Origin: Azospirillum halopraeferens DSM 3675 | Lineage (GTDB): Bacteria; Pseudomonadota; Alphaproteobacteria; Azospirillales; Azospirillaceae | Assembly: GCF_000429625.1 (NCBI RefSeq) | Contig: NZ_KE386927.1 | Location: forward strand, 51,160-115,159 | Reading direction: 5' to 3' | Length of the DNA stretch: 64,000 bases | Part shown: piece after piece, positions 17,518 through 25,852 of the stretch | Layout of the letters: every line of letters begins with the position of its first letter | Numbering within the stretch: position 1 is the stretch's first letter | The notes under the pieces: generated by a model | Told to the model about the DNA's origin: nothing | Database searches by the model: none | What the model saw: the letters and a program-made list of their open reading frames with translations, nothing else | Program-made: the position numbers and the translations under genes

Positions 17518-17886
17518 CTATGCGGTGCCCGTGCCCTCGGCCGGGTCGTCGGATCGCCCCCCCGCGAAGCCGAGAAAAACAAGGATCGCCTGCCCGATCC
17601 ACGCCACATGCTCGGCCTCAAGGCGGCCGATCCGCCGCCCGAGTTTCGATCGCGGAACCGTCGTCAGCTTGTCGGCCATGAGCCGGGACGGCCGGGCAAG
17701 GCCGTTCCCCTCGGACGGCTCGACCTCGCGCCGGAACAGGGGGGTGGGCGTCTCGTTCGTCGTCAGCGGGCAGATGGTGACGGATGCCGTGTCCTCGAAA
17801 CGGTCGTCCTGAAGGATGACGACGGGGCGGGGTTTGCCGGCGTAGTCCGGTCCCCCGGCAAGGGTCCAGATTTCCCCCCGCCTCAT
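17518..17886 (-). CDS. MazF/PemK-like toxin (endoribonuclease)
   Basis: 122 residues with the MazF/PemK fold signature: MRRGEIWTL at the N-terminus, then YAGKPRPVVILQDD, VTICPLTTN and SRLMADKLTTVPRSKLG. MazF-like toxins cleave mRNA. The ATG at 17886 overlaps the antitoxin stop by 4 bp, the usual coupling in such pairs. An ATG 24 bp upstream is possible, but MRRGEIW is the standard start. The C-terminal tail is Gly/Asp-rich. No toxicity can be inferred from sequence alone. Confidence 0.88.
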   Translation of the reverse strand: MRRGEIWTLAGGPDYAGKPRPVVILQDDRFEDTASVTICPLTTNETPTPLFRREVEPSEGNGLARPSRLMADKLTTVPRSKLGRRIGRLEAEHVAWIGQAILVFLGFAGGRSDDPAEGTGTA

Positions 17887-18110
17887 TCCTCGTCGCCCAG
17901 GGAACCCCACCCTACGCTGTCAAGGAACGCTTGGTCGTCTGCCTCCTGCGGGCTGTTGGCGACGGCCAGAGACTGCCGCCGGGCCTCGGCCGCGAACTCC
18001 GGACTGCGGACGTCGGGAACCCAAAACTGCACCGGACGCAACCCCTGCGCCCGGAGCCGTGCGCGATGCGCCCTGACCTTCTCCCGCGACGGCTTCCGAA
18101 CCGCACCCAT
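17883..18110 (-). CDS. MazE-like antitoxin (DUF3018 family)
   Basis: 75 residues. KPSREKVRAHRARLRAQGLR is a basic ribbon-helix-type DNA-binding start typical of DUF3018 antitoxins. VQFWVPDVRSPEFAAEARRQ and an acidic tail (FLDSVGWGSLGDEE) suit toxin binding. The start at 18110 is set by GGAGG five nt upstream; the ATG at 18122 overlaps that GGAGG and is less likely. First gene of the pair, probably self-repressing. Confidence 0.85.
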   Translation of the reverse strand: MGAVRKPSREKVRAHRARLRAQGLRPVQFWVPDVRSPEFAAEARRQSLAVANSPQEADDQAFLDSVGWGSLGDEE

Positions 18111-18324
18111 GACAACCTCCAACCCGGTTTCATGTAACCTGGGCGCACCGCCTCACGCTGTCAACAGGATCTCAACCGGGGTCCGCATCCAGCCGCCCGC
18201 CAGGCCTCGTTCTCGGCGCGGCCGCGGCGCGGGCCGCCACCTTCGCGGCTTCGGTGTCGGCCTTGGTGGTAACGGTCGGGTTTCACCGCCGGAAACCAAT
18301 GGAACCAATCGTTTTGCGGCCGCA

Positions 18325-20061
18325 TCATCCCCCGGCGGCGCAGGCGCCCGACGTGTACAGGGTGCGTTCGGGCGGCAGGGTGACGGTGATGCGGGTGCCG
18401 ACGCCGGGCTGGCTTTCGATGTCCAGCCGGCCGCCATGGGCTTCGATCAGGCGTTTGGCCAGCGGCAGGCCGAGACCGGTGCCCTGGTGCAGGCGCCAGC
18501 GGGCGCTGTCGATCTGGCCGAACGGTTCCAGCGCTTTGGGAATGTCGTCCGCCGCGATGCCGATGCCGGAATCCTCCACCTCCACCCGCACGGCGCCGCG
18601 CTCGTCGCAGCCGGCCCGCACCACCACCCGGCCGCCGGCCGGTGTGAACTTCACGGCGTTGGCCACCAGATTCATCAGGATCTGGCGCAGCCGCACATCG
18701 TCGGCGCGCACGCAGGGCAGATCGCCGGGCAGATCCGAGCGCAGCGTGACCTCGGCCTGGCGGGCGGCCGGCAGCAGGATGCGCAGGCAGGACACCACGG
18801 CCGCCCCCACGTCCACCGTGGCCTCGCGCAGTTCGATCCGGTCGGCCTCCGCCCGGGCCATGTCCAGCACGTCGTTGATCACCCGCAGGAGATGGCGGCC
18901 CGCATCGTTCACATCCGACGCGAAGTCGCGGTAGCGGCTGTCCAGCGGCGCCAGCTCGGCATCGCGGATCATCTGCGAGAAGCCGATGATGGAGTTGAGG
19001 GGCGTGCGCAGCTCATGGCTCATGGTGGCCAGGAAGTCGGACTTGGCACGGCTGGCGCGCACCGCGTCGTCGCGCGCCGCCTCGGCGGTGGCCATCATGG
19101 TTTCCAGACGGTCCATCATCCGGTTGAACTCGGTCGCCAGAAGCGCCAGTTCACCGCCGCCGCCCGCCGCCACCCGGCGCGACAGGTCGGCCGACGAGGA
19201 CACGGACAGCACGCTCCCGGTCAGGCGGCCGATGGGGCGCAGCACGAGGTGGCGGAGCAGGATCCACATCAGGATGATGTCGGCCGCCCCGACCGCGATC
19301 AGCGACAGCACGCCGAACCAGGCCGCGCGCTCCCCCAGCGCGGAAATGCGGCGCTCCAGCGTCGCTTCGGCGATCAGGGCCGGCTTTCCGTGCAGGTCGG
19401 GAATGACCTGCGTCGCCACGATGGACGTCTCGCCGATCCGCAGGCCGTCCGCAGCCGAAGCGTCGGCCGGACGGACGTCCACGCCGGGGCCCAGGCGGTC
19501 GCGCAACGCCTCGACCCGGTCCGGGCCCGGGGACCGGGCGAAGATCAGGGTGCCCCGCGCCGGTCCCCCGCCCTCCGACGTAAGGATCGGGCGGGCGCTG
19601 AACAGCATGGGTCCGGCGTCGGTCACGACCACACCTTCGGTGCCGGCCGGGATGCCCGGCCCGCCGGTGTGGTCGAGGCGCGGCATGGGCCGCTCCTCCA
19701 TGGTTTCGGGGTCGATGGCCCGTCCCCAGACCGGGCGCCCTTCGGTGTCCAGGAAATAGACCGCGTCGATGTCCAGATTGCTCAGGGTCAGCGGGTTGAG
19801 ATCGTTGGCGTAGGATTCGCTGAACTCGACGATGAACCGGTAGGTTTCGTCCCAACGCGCATAATCATTGGTTGTGCGGGTCAGCGCAACGACATCTCCG
19901 CGCAGCGCGTCGGCAACGCGCCGCGCGGCCCGCTCTGCCTCATCCAACTCCAGGTGGCGGTAGCCGGGCAGCACCGTTTCGCGCAGGACGACGATGTTCA
20001 CCGCCACCATCACGGTGATCAGCGCCGCCATCGCCAGCAGAACGCGTTTTTGCAGAGACAC
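18325..20061 (-). CDS. Sensor histidine kinase with CHASE4-like periplasmic domain
   Basis: 578 residues from a GTG start. A first membrane helix (about 7-27) is followed by a CHASE4-like sensor with the typical NDYARWDETYRFI stretch (65-77), a second helix near 250-272, and a HAMP linker (LRPIGRLTGSVLS). His349 lies in MSHELRTPLNSIIGFSQ. Catalytic boxes include NLVANAVKFTPAGG, EDSGIGI and GTGLGLPLAKRL. GTG at 20061 has GGGGGAG eight nt upstream; an ATG at 20256 would add 65 residues without membrane logic. No regulator is adjacent, so it is an orphan kinase. Confidence 0.88.
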   Translation of the reverse strand: MSLQKRVLLAMAALITVMVAVNIVVLRETVLPGYRHLELDEAERAARRVADALRGDVVALTRTTNDYARWDETYRFIVEFSESYANDLNPLTLSNLDIDAVYFLDTEGRPVWGRAIDPETMEERPMPRLDHTGGPGIPAGTEGVVVTDAGPMLFSARPILTSEGGGPARGTLIFARSPGPDRVEALRDRLGPGVDVRPADASAADGLRIGETSIVATQVIPDLHGKPALIAEATLERRISALGERAAWFGVLSLIAVGAADIILMWILLRHLVLRPIGRLTGSVLSVSSSADLSRRVAAGGGGELALLATEFNRMMDRLETMMATAEAARDDAVRASRAKSDFLATMSHELRTPLNSIIGFSQMIRDAELAPLDSRYRDFASDVNDAGRHLLRVINDVLDMARAEADRIELREATVDVGAAVVSCLRILLPAARQAEVTLRSDLPGDLPCVRADDVRLRQILMNLVANAVKFTPAGGRVVVRAGCDERGAVRVEVEDSGIGIAADDIPKALEPFGQIDSARWRLHQGTGLGLPLAKRLIEAHGGRLDIESQPGVGTRITVTLPPERTLYTSGACAAGG

Positions 20062-20502
20062 GGCCGTCACTCCCCCGCTTGGCCGCCCGATGGCCCCGAT
20101 CAAACAATCATGGCAACAAATACTTAACAAGTGCTCTCCGGAGTCGAAAACCGGCCGCTGCCGCAGAAGCAAGGCATCCCGGCGGTCTCGGCATGACCGG
20201 AGTCGGGAAAGAGCAACGAATAAGTATTTATCTATAAAGTCGCGTAAACTTGACAAAATATCGGCGCTTCATCCTGAAAGCGCCGTCCGCCATCACAACC
20301 ATGGGACGACACCGTTGCCGGCACGCAACGCCTCCCCCTTATTGTTGATTAGCGCCTTTTCGCGGCGGCTTTTCCGACGAAAGTGGTGTCCGGTTATACA
20401 CCTCATTAACCATTAGAGACGTAGCGTTCCCTGAGCCTGCCCCGTGAACACCAGAAGTTTCGGTGGGCATTTTAACTATATTGGAATGGGGACGGACTCG
20501 CC
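20062..20502. other. AT-richer divergent intergenic region
   Basis: 441 bp between two divergent genes (kinase left, penicillin-binding protein right). It is much richer in A/T than surrounding DNA and contains TTGACA at 20250-20255 (plus strand) without a good -10, and TATATT shortly before the PBP gene. I see no convincing gene, tRNA or repeat. Confidence 0.4.
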
Positions 20503-23500
20503 ATGGCAGGGTCGATGTGGCGGCGCGCGGTGATCGGCGTCAGCGTCGTGGCCGGATTGGCGGGCCTGGGTTACGCCGCCATGGAGGAGGTGCGCACGTC
20601 CAGATTGCAGGCGCGCCTGCTCTCCCTGTACGCCGGCAGTCTCACCTATTCCCTGAACGAAGGAGCCAACCCGGAGGCGCGGTTCCCGACGCAGGGGCCC
20701 CACAACGAGCGCCAGGGCTACATCGGCCTGCCGTCCTACCTGAAGGCGCTGACCGACGACATCTACACGGTGGAGATGCAGGCGGTGGCGTCGCCGGGCC
20801 TCAACCGCTTCATGGAGGTGACCGGCTCCGCCGTCTATCGGGAAAAGACGCGCACCGGCCTCACCCTGCTGGATCGCAACGGCTCCACGCTGTTCTCCGC
20901 CCGCTACCCCGAACGGGTGTTCAACCGGTTCGAGGACGTGCCGCCCCTGGTGGTCGACACGCTGCTGTTCATCGAGAACCGGGAACTGCTGGACACCGCG
21001 CAGCCCCGGCGCAATCCGGCGGTGGAGTGGGACCGGTTCGCCGGGGCGCTGGTGACCCTGCCCATGAAGTACGTCCACCCCGGCACCCGCGTGGCCGGCG
21101 GTTCGACGCTGGCCACCCAGATCGAGAAGTACCGCCATTCCCCGGACGGCCGCACCGACGGCCCGACGGAGAAGCTGCGCCAGATGGCGGCGGCGAGCGT
21201 GCGCGCCTATCTGGACGGCGAGGACACCACGCGCGCCCGGCAGGAGATCGTCGTCGACTACCTGAACTCCACGCCGCTCACCGCCCGCCCCGGCTTCGGG
21301 GAGGTCAACGGCCTGGGCGACGGGCTATGGGCGTGGTTCGGCACCGATCTGCCGGTGGCCGTGCGCCTGCTGTCGGAGCCGGCGGCGGACGAGCCGGCCC
21401 TGCGCGCCAGGGCCGCCGCCTACAAGCAGGTTCTGGCGCTGATCCTGGCGCAGCGCCGTCCGTCCCATTACCTGATCGCCGACCGGGACGCCCTGGAGCG
21501 TCTGGCCGACAGCCATTTGCGGCTGATGGCCGAGGTGGGGGTGATCGACCCGGCCCTGCGCGACGCGGCGCTGGCGTCGCGGCTGACCTTCCGGCGGGAG
21601 CCGCCGCAGCCGCAGATCGCCTCGTTCGTGGAGCAAAAGGCGCCCAACGCCATCCGCGCCCGGCTGCTGTCCATGCTGGGCATCTCCAGTCTCTACCAGC
21701 TCGACCGCACCGACCTGACGGTGGAGGCGACGCTGGACGGGCCGACCCAGCAGCGGGTGGTCGAGGCGCTGGGCCGCCTCGGCGACCCGGACTACGCCCG
21801 GGCCATGGGGCTGACCGGCGAGCGGCTGCTCGACACCCGCGGTAACGACCTGTCCAAGGTGATCTACAGCTTCACCCTCTACGAACGCGGCACCGACGCC
21901 AACTATCTGCGCATCCAGGCCGACAACCTGGACCAGCCGCTCGACATCAACGAGGGCGCCAAGCTCGACCTGGGCTCAACCGCCAAGCTGCGCACGCTGG
22001 TGTCCTACCTGGAGATCATCGCCGAACTGCACACCCGCTACGCCCATCTGCCCGGGGACTTCCTGGTGGACATGGAGGAGGAGGCGTCCGACAACCTGAC
22101 CCGCTGGACGGCCGCGTGGCTGCGCACGGCGCGGGACCGCAGCCTGCCCGCCCTGCTCGACGCGGCGATGGAGCGGCGCTACTCCGCCAGCCCGGCGGAG
22201 GCGTTCTTCACCGGCGGCGGGCAGCACCGCTTCGTCAACTTCGACGGCAAGCACAACGGCAGCGTCCTCACCGTCACCGAGTCGATGCGCCATTCCGTCA
22301 ACCTGCCGTTCATCCGCATGATGCGCGACATCGTGCAGTTCCACATGGCCGAGGGCGGCGAGGACACCTCCGACATCCTGCACAACCCAGACCATCCCGC
22401 CCGCCAGGCCTATCTGGCCCGCTTCGCCGACAAGGAAGGGTCGGAGTTCCTGAACCGCTTCTACACCCTGTACCGCAAGCGGTCGCCGGACGAGATGCTG
22501 ACCCTGCTGGCCAGCCGGTCGCGCCCGGCCCCCTACCGGCTGGCGGTGGTGTTCCGCACGGTGCGCCCCGACGCGGGCATCGAGGCGTTCGCCGCCTTCC
22601 TGCGCACCCGGCTGCCCGACGCCCGGCTCGACGACCGCGAGGTGGAGAAGCTGTTCACCAAGTACGCCCCCGGCAAGTTCCCGCTGAACGACCTGGGCTA
22701 CCTGGCCCGCGTCCATCCGCTGGAGCTGTGGCTGGTGGCCCACCTGCACACCAACCCCGACGCCACCCGCGCCGCCGTGCTGGAGGCCAGCGCCGCGGAG
22801 CGGCAGGAAAGCTACCGCTGGCTGTTCAGGAAGGGCATGCAGGCCCAGAACACCCGCATCCGCATCGGCCTGGAGGAGGAGGCGTTCCAGCGCATCACCG
22901 CCTCGTGGCGGCGCCTCGGCTATCCGTTCGAGCGGCTGGTGCCGTCGCTGGCCACCGCGATCGGCAGCTCCGCCGACCGACCGGCGGCGCTGGCGGAACT
23001 GATGGGGATCATCCTCAACGACGGCATCCGCCAGCCCATCGTGCGGGTGCGCAAGCTGCACTTCGCCGCCGGCACGCCCTATGAGGCGGTGGTCGGCCTG
23101 GGCCCCCTGGCCGGCCAGCGGGTGATGAAGGCCGAGGTCAGCCACACCCTGCGCAAGGCGCTGATGGATGTGGCCATGAACGGCACCGCCAAGCGCGTGT
23201 GGGGGGCGTTCCGGGACGGCTCCGGCCAGCCCATCCCCATCGGCGGCAAGACCGGCACCGGCGACCACCGCCTGGACCGCTACGGCCCCGGCGGCCAGTT
23301 GATCGAGTCCCGCGCCGTCAACCGCACCGCCACCTTCGCCTTCTACATCGGCGACCGCTTCTTCGGGACGATGACCGCCTTCGTCTCCGGCCCCGAAGCC
23401 AACGACTACCGCTTCACCAGCGCCCTGCCGGCCCAGCTCCTCAAGAGCCTCGCCCCGGCCCTGGAGCCGCTGATCGACCCGGCCGCCGCCGCCACGGCGG

Positions 23501-23529
23501 ACGCCGCCAGGGTGCAGACCGGGCTGTAG
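20503..23529 (+). CDS. Class A penicillin-binding protein (transglycosylase/transpeptidase), atypical
   Basis: 1008 residues. An N-terminal helix (about 8-26) anchors it in the inner membrane. The GT51 transglycosylase region has the catalytic-type Glu158 in LFIENRELL and GGSTLATQ (199-206); the canonical EDxxFxxHxG motif is replaced. The transpeptidase motifs are Ser492 in LGSTAKL (SxxK), SVN at 598-600 and KTG at 916-918. About 315 residues separate SVN from KTG, far more than in ordinary PBPs, so a large extra domain is inserted. It probably polymerises and cross-links peptidoglycan in the periplasm. Monocistronic. Confidence 0.85.
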   Translation: MAGSMWRRAVIGVSVVAGLAGLGYAAMEEVRTSRLQARLLSLYAGSLTYSLNEGANPEARFPTQGPHNERQGYIGLPSYLKALTDDIYTVEMQAVASPGLNRFMEVTGSAVYREKTRTGLTLLDRNGSTLFSARYPERVFNRFEDVPPLVVDTLLFIENRELLDTAQPRRNPAVEWDRFAGALVTLPMKYVHPGTRVAGGSTLATQIEKYRHSPDGRTDGPTEKLRQMAAASVRAYLDGEDTTRARQEIVVDYLNSTPLTARPGFGEVNGLGDGLWAWFGTDLPVAVRLLSEPAADEPALRARAAAYKQVLALILAQRRPSHYLIADRDALERLADSHLRLMAEVGVIDPALRDAALASRLTFRREPPQPQIASFVEQKAPNAIRARLLSMLGISSLYQLDRTDLTVEATLDGPTQQRVVEALGRLGDPDYARAMGLTGERLLDTRGNDLSKVIYSFTLYERGTDANYLRIQADNLDQPLDINEGAKLDLGSTAKLRTLVSYLEIIAELHTRYAHLPGDFLVDMEEEASDNLTRWTAAWLRTARDRSLPALLDAAMERRYSASPAEAFFTGGGQHRFVNFDGKHNGSVLTVTESMRHSVNLPFIRMMRDIVQFHMAEGGEDTSDILHNPDHPARQAYLARFADKEGSEFLNRFYTLYRKRSPDEMLTLLASRSRPAPYRLAVVFRTVRPDAGIEAFAAFLRTRLPDARLDDREVEKLFTKYAPGKFPLNDLGYLARVHPLELWLVAHLHTNPDATRAAVLEASAAERQESYRWLFRKGMQAQNTRIRIGLEEEAFQRITASWRRLGYPFERLVPSLATAIGSSADRPAALAELMGIILNDGIRQPIVRVRKLHFAAGTPYEAVVGLGPLAGQRVMKAEVSHTLRKALMDVAMNGTAKRVWGAFRDGSGQPIPIGGKTGTGDHRLDRYGPGGQLIESRAVNRTATFAFYIGDRFFGTMTAFVSGPEANDYRFTSALPAQLLKSLAPALEPLIDPAAAATADAARVQTGL

Positions 23530-23532
23530 CCG

Positions 23533-23940
23533 CTACGTCCCTCCGGGCATGTCGCGCAGGAGGCGCGCCCTGGCCGTGGCGGCGCCGCGCTCGGCATCCC
23601 GGCGCCGGATCAGCCCGGCGACCAGCCCCGCCAGCCCGCTGCGCGGCTCGGCCCGCGACTCGGCCGGGGACGGCCGCCCGGCGACGCGCCGCCCGCGGCG
23701 GGTGGCCTCGGCGATCCGCCCGGCCAGCCGGGCGCGGCTGTCGCCGCCCAGCGCCCCATAGGCGAGCCCCGCCCGCCGCAGGTCCTCCGGCGCCTCGGTG
23801 GCGCGGGCGATGCGCAGGGCGGTGCGCAGCAGGTCGAGGTCCCACGCCATCTCGCCGGCCGGCACGGCCTCCACCGCGTCCAGCAGCACGTCCAGCGCGA
23901 TCCCCGCACCATCGTCGGCTCCGTCGCCCCGCTCCCGCAT
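23533..23940 (-). CDS. Hypothetical protein, charged and helical
   Basis: 135 residues, unrecognised. It is rich in Ala and Arg, with predicted amphipathic helices (DLLRTALRIARATEAPEDLRR) and no signal peptide or membrane segment. The ATG has GGAGGGG six nt upstream, which supports translation. It is convergent with the PBP gene, with its stop 3 bp away, and divergent from the hydrolase/liv genes. No function assigned. Confidence 0.6.
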   Translation of the reverse strand: MRERGDGADDGAGIALDVLLDAVEAVPAGEMAWDLDLLRTALRIARATEAPEDLRRAGLAYGALGGDSRARLAGRIAEATRRGRRVAGRPSPAESRAEPRSGLAGLVAGLIRRRDAERGAATARARLLRDMPGGT

Positions 23941-24089
23941 GCCGTCCCCTCCCCGTTCCCCGGACCGATTGACCTATCGGACCGGCCATCCCCGGGTCAA
24001 CGCCCGCGGGCCATCGGAGGTTGCATCGCCGGACGGCGTGACCGGGCGAACACGGCGGCGGGCGGCCGGGGATCGAGCCCGCCCGACGC

Positions 24090-24101
24090 ATTGTATCCAT
24101 G
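24090..24101 (+). promoter_or_regulatory. VanR-like operator, site 1
   Basis: ATTGTATCCATG matches 9 of 12 positions of ATTGGATCCAAT, the VanR operator of Caulobacter. It lies in the divergent region before the hydrolase/liv genes. A weaker relative, ATTGGATAGCAT, is at 24145-24156. Confidence 0.5.
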
Positions 24102-24177
24102 ACGCCGGTCAAGCCGATCGGATTCCGAATAGCGGCGGGCGGCGATTGGATAGCATCTGTCCGCTAAACGAATTATA

Positions 24178-24195
24178 TTGTTTGACAACAAACAA
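24178..24195. promoter_or_regulatory. Perfect 7-bp inverted repeat, possible operator
   Basis: TTGTTTG (24178-24184), spacer ACAA, CAAACAA (24189-24195). The dyad covers a TTGACA-like box (24182-24187). The unusual AT-rich setting and perfect symmetry suggest a protein-binding site; the protein is unknown. Confidence 0.4.
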
Positions 24196-24236
24196 AATCC
24201 TTACTCGGGATGGGGTTGAGCGATGATGGTCGCGCC

Positions 24237-24248
24237 ATTGTATCCAAC
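24237..24248 (+). promoter_or_regulatory. VanR-like operator, site 2
   Basis: ATTGTATCCAAC matches 10 of 12 positions of the Caulobacter VanR operator ATTGGATCCAAT and is nearly identical to the sites before vanA. Its place just upstream of the hydrolase argues for a gene start at or after 24261. Confidence 0.6.
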
Positions 24249-24278
24249 GGCGCCCGCGGCATGCGATCCGGGCGGGCC

Positions 24279-25004
24279 ATGAGCGGCCGGCCCGTGGTGG
24301 TCCTGCTGCCGGGGCTGCTCTGCGACGCCGGCGTGTGGGCGCACCAGGCCCGGGCGCTGGAGCGGGACGCCGGGGTGGTGATCCCCGGCTTCTACGGCTT
24401 CGATTCCATCGCCGCCATGGCGCGCTCCGTGCTGGACGCCGTGCCCGGCCGCTTCGCGCTGGCCGGGCACTCCATGGGCGGCCGGGTGGCGCTGGAGGTC
24501 GTCCGGCAGGCGCCGGAGCGGGTGGAGCGCCTGGCGCTGCTCGACACCGGCGTGCATCCCCGCAAGCCGGGCGAGGAGACGAGCCGGCAGGCGCTGATCG
24601 ACCTGGCGCGGAGCGCGGGTATGGCGGCGCTGGCGGCGCGCTGGCTGCCGCCGATGGTGCACCCTGACCGCGTCGCCGACCGCGCGCTGATGGAACCGCT
24701 GACCGCCATGGTGTGCCGCGCCACGCCGGCGATCTTCGAGGGGCAGCAGCGCGCCCTGCTGGACCGGCCGGACGCGTCCGGCCAGCTCGCCGCCATCCGC
24801 TGCCCGACCGCCGTGATCGTCGGCCGGCAGGACGGCTGGAGCCCGGTGGCCCAGCACGAGCCGATCGCCGCCGCCATCCCCGGCGCCACCCTGACCGTGA
24901 TCGAGGAGTGCGGCCACATGGCCACGGTCGAACGACCCGAGGCGGTGACGGAGGCCCTGCTGGCCTGGCTGCGCCGGGAACCGGAGGGGAGCCGCGCATG
25001 CTGA
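24279..25004 (+). CDS. Alpha/beta hydrolase
   Basis: 241 residues with the alpha/beta hydrolase fold: oxyanion region LLPGLLCDAGVW, nucleophile elbow AGHSMGG (Ser65), acid in VGRQDGWSP and catalytic His in EECGHMATVERPE. It probably hydrolyses an ester or lactone. As first gene before livHMGF (overlapping livH by 7 bp), it may process the transported compound or its ester. Start codons at 24210, 24261 and 24279 are all in frame and none has a strong ribosome site. 24279 gives the usual N-terminus and leaves the operator-like site at 24237 outside the gene. Confidence 0.85.
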   Translation: MSGRPVVVLLPGLLCDAGVWAHQARALERDAGVVIPGFYGFDSIAAMARSVLDAVPGRFALAGHSMGGRVALEVVRQAPERVERLALLDTGVHPRKPGEETSRQALIDLARSAGMAALAARWLPPMVHPDRVADRALMEPLTAMVCRATPAIFEGQQRALLDRPDASGQLAAIRCPTAVIVGRQDGWSPVAQHEPIAAAIPGATLTVIEECGHMATVERPEAVTEALLAWLRREPEGSRAC

Positions 25005-25852
25005 CCCTGCTGTTCGACGGCATCGCCTACGGCATGGTGCTGTTCATCCTGTCGGCCGGTCTGTCGGTGACGCTGGGGCTGATGAACTTCATCAACCTCG
25101 CGCACGGCGCCTTCGCCATGGCCGGCGGCTATGTGACCGTGGTGGCGATGAACCGCTACGGCGTGCCGTTCCTCGCCGCCCTGCCGCTGGCCTTCCTCAT
25201 CACCGCCGCGGTCGGGCTGCTGCTGGAGCGCACGCTCTACGTCCGCTTCTACGGACGCAGCCACCTCGACCAGGTGCTGTTCTCCATCGGCCTGGTCTTC
25301 ATGGCCATCGCCGCGGTGGACTATGCCATGGGCTCGTCGCAGCAGCTCATCACGCTGCCGGCGTGGCTGCAGGGCCGGGTCGACGTGTTCGGCGTCGCGG
25401 TCGGGCTCTACCGCTCCTTCATCATCGCCGTGTGCGGCGTGGTCGTGGTCGTGCTCCAGCTCATCCTGACGCGCACCCGCTTCGGCAGCCGGCTGCGCGC
25501 CGCGGTGGACGACCAGCGGGTGGCGCGGGGGCTGGGCATCAACGTCAACCTGATCTTCGCGGCCACCTTCGCCGCCGGGTCGGGGCTGGCCGGCCTGGGC
25601 GGGGCGCTGGGCACCGAGATCCTCGGCCTGGACCCCACCTTCCCGCTGAAGTTCATGATCTACTTCCTGATCGTCGTCACGGTCGGCGGCACCGCCACCA
25701 TCACCGGGCCGTTCCTGGCGGCCCTGCTTCTGGGCATCGCCGACGTCGCCGGCAAGTACTACGTGCCGGAGTTCGGTGCCTTCGTGATCTACACCCTGAT
25801 GATCGTCGTCCTGGTGCTGCGCCCCCACGGGCTGTTCGCCCGGGCCCGATGA
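24998..25852 (+). CDS. livH: Branched-chain-type ABC transporter permease (LivH family)
   Basis: A 284-residue inner-membrane permease of the HAAT family. Hydrophobic segments run throughout and family stretches are present: SVTLGLMNFINLAHGAFAMAGG near the N-terminus, RAAVDDQRVARGLGIN (coupling region) and GTATITGPFLAALLLG. Forms the channel with LivM. It overlaps the hydrolase by 7 bp and livM by 4 bp. Members of this family import amino acids, urea or aromatic acids; the van genes nearby favour an aromatic acid. Confidence 0.9.
   Translation: MLTLLFDGIAYGMVLFILSAGLSVTLGLMNFINLAHGAFAMAGGYVTVVAMNRYGVPFLAALPLAFLITAAVGLLLERTLYVRFYGRSHLDQVLFSIGLVFMAIAAVDYAMGSSQQLITLPAWLQGRVDVFGVAVGLYRSFIIAVCGVVVVVLQLILTRTRFGSRLRAAVDDQRVARGLGINVNLIFAATFAAGSGLAGLGGALGTEILGLDPTFPLKFMIYFLIVVTVGGTATITGPFLAALLLGIADVAGKYYVPEFGAFVIYTLMIVVLVLRPHGLFARAR

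Noticed and set aside
18153..18437. Small minus-strand open frame between the toxin-antitoxin pair and the kinase
   Set aside because: It overlaps the kinase 3' end in another frame, with no ribosome site and Pro/Arg-biased composition.
24182..24210. Sigma-70 promoter with TTGACA at 24182-24187
   Set aside because: No acceptable -10 hexamer lies 15-19 nt downstream.
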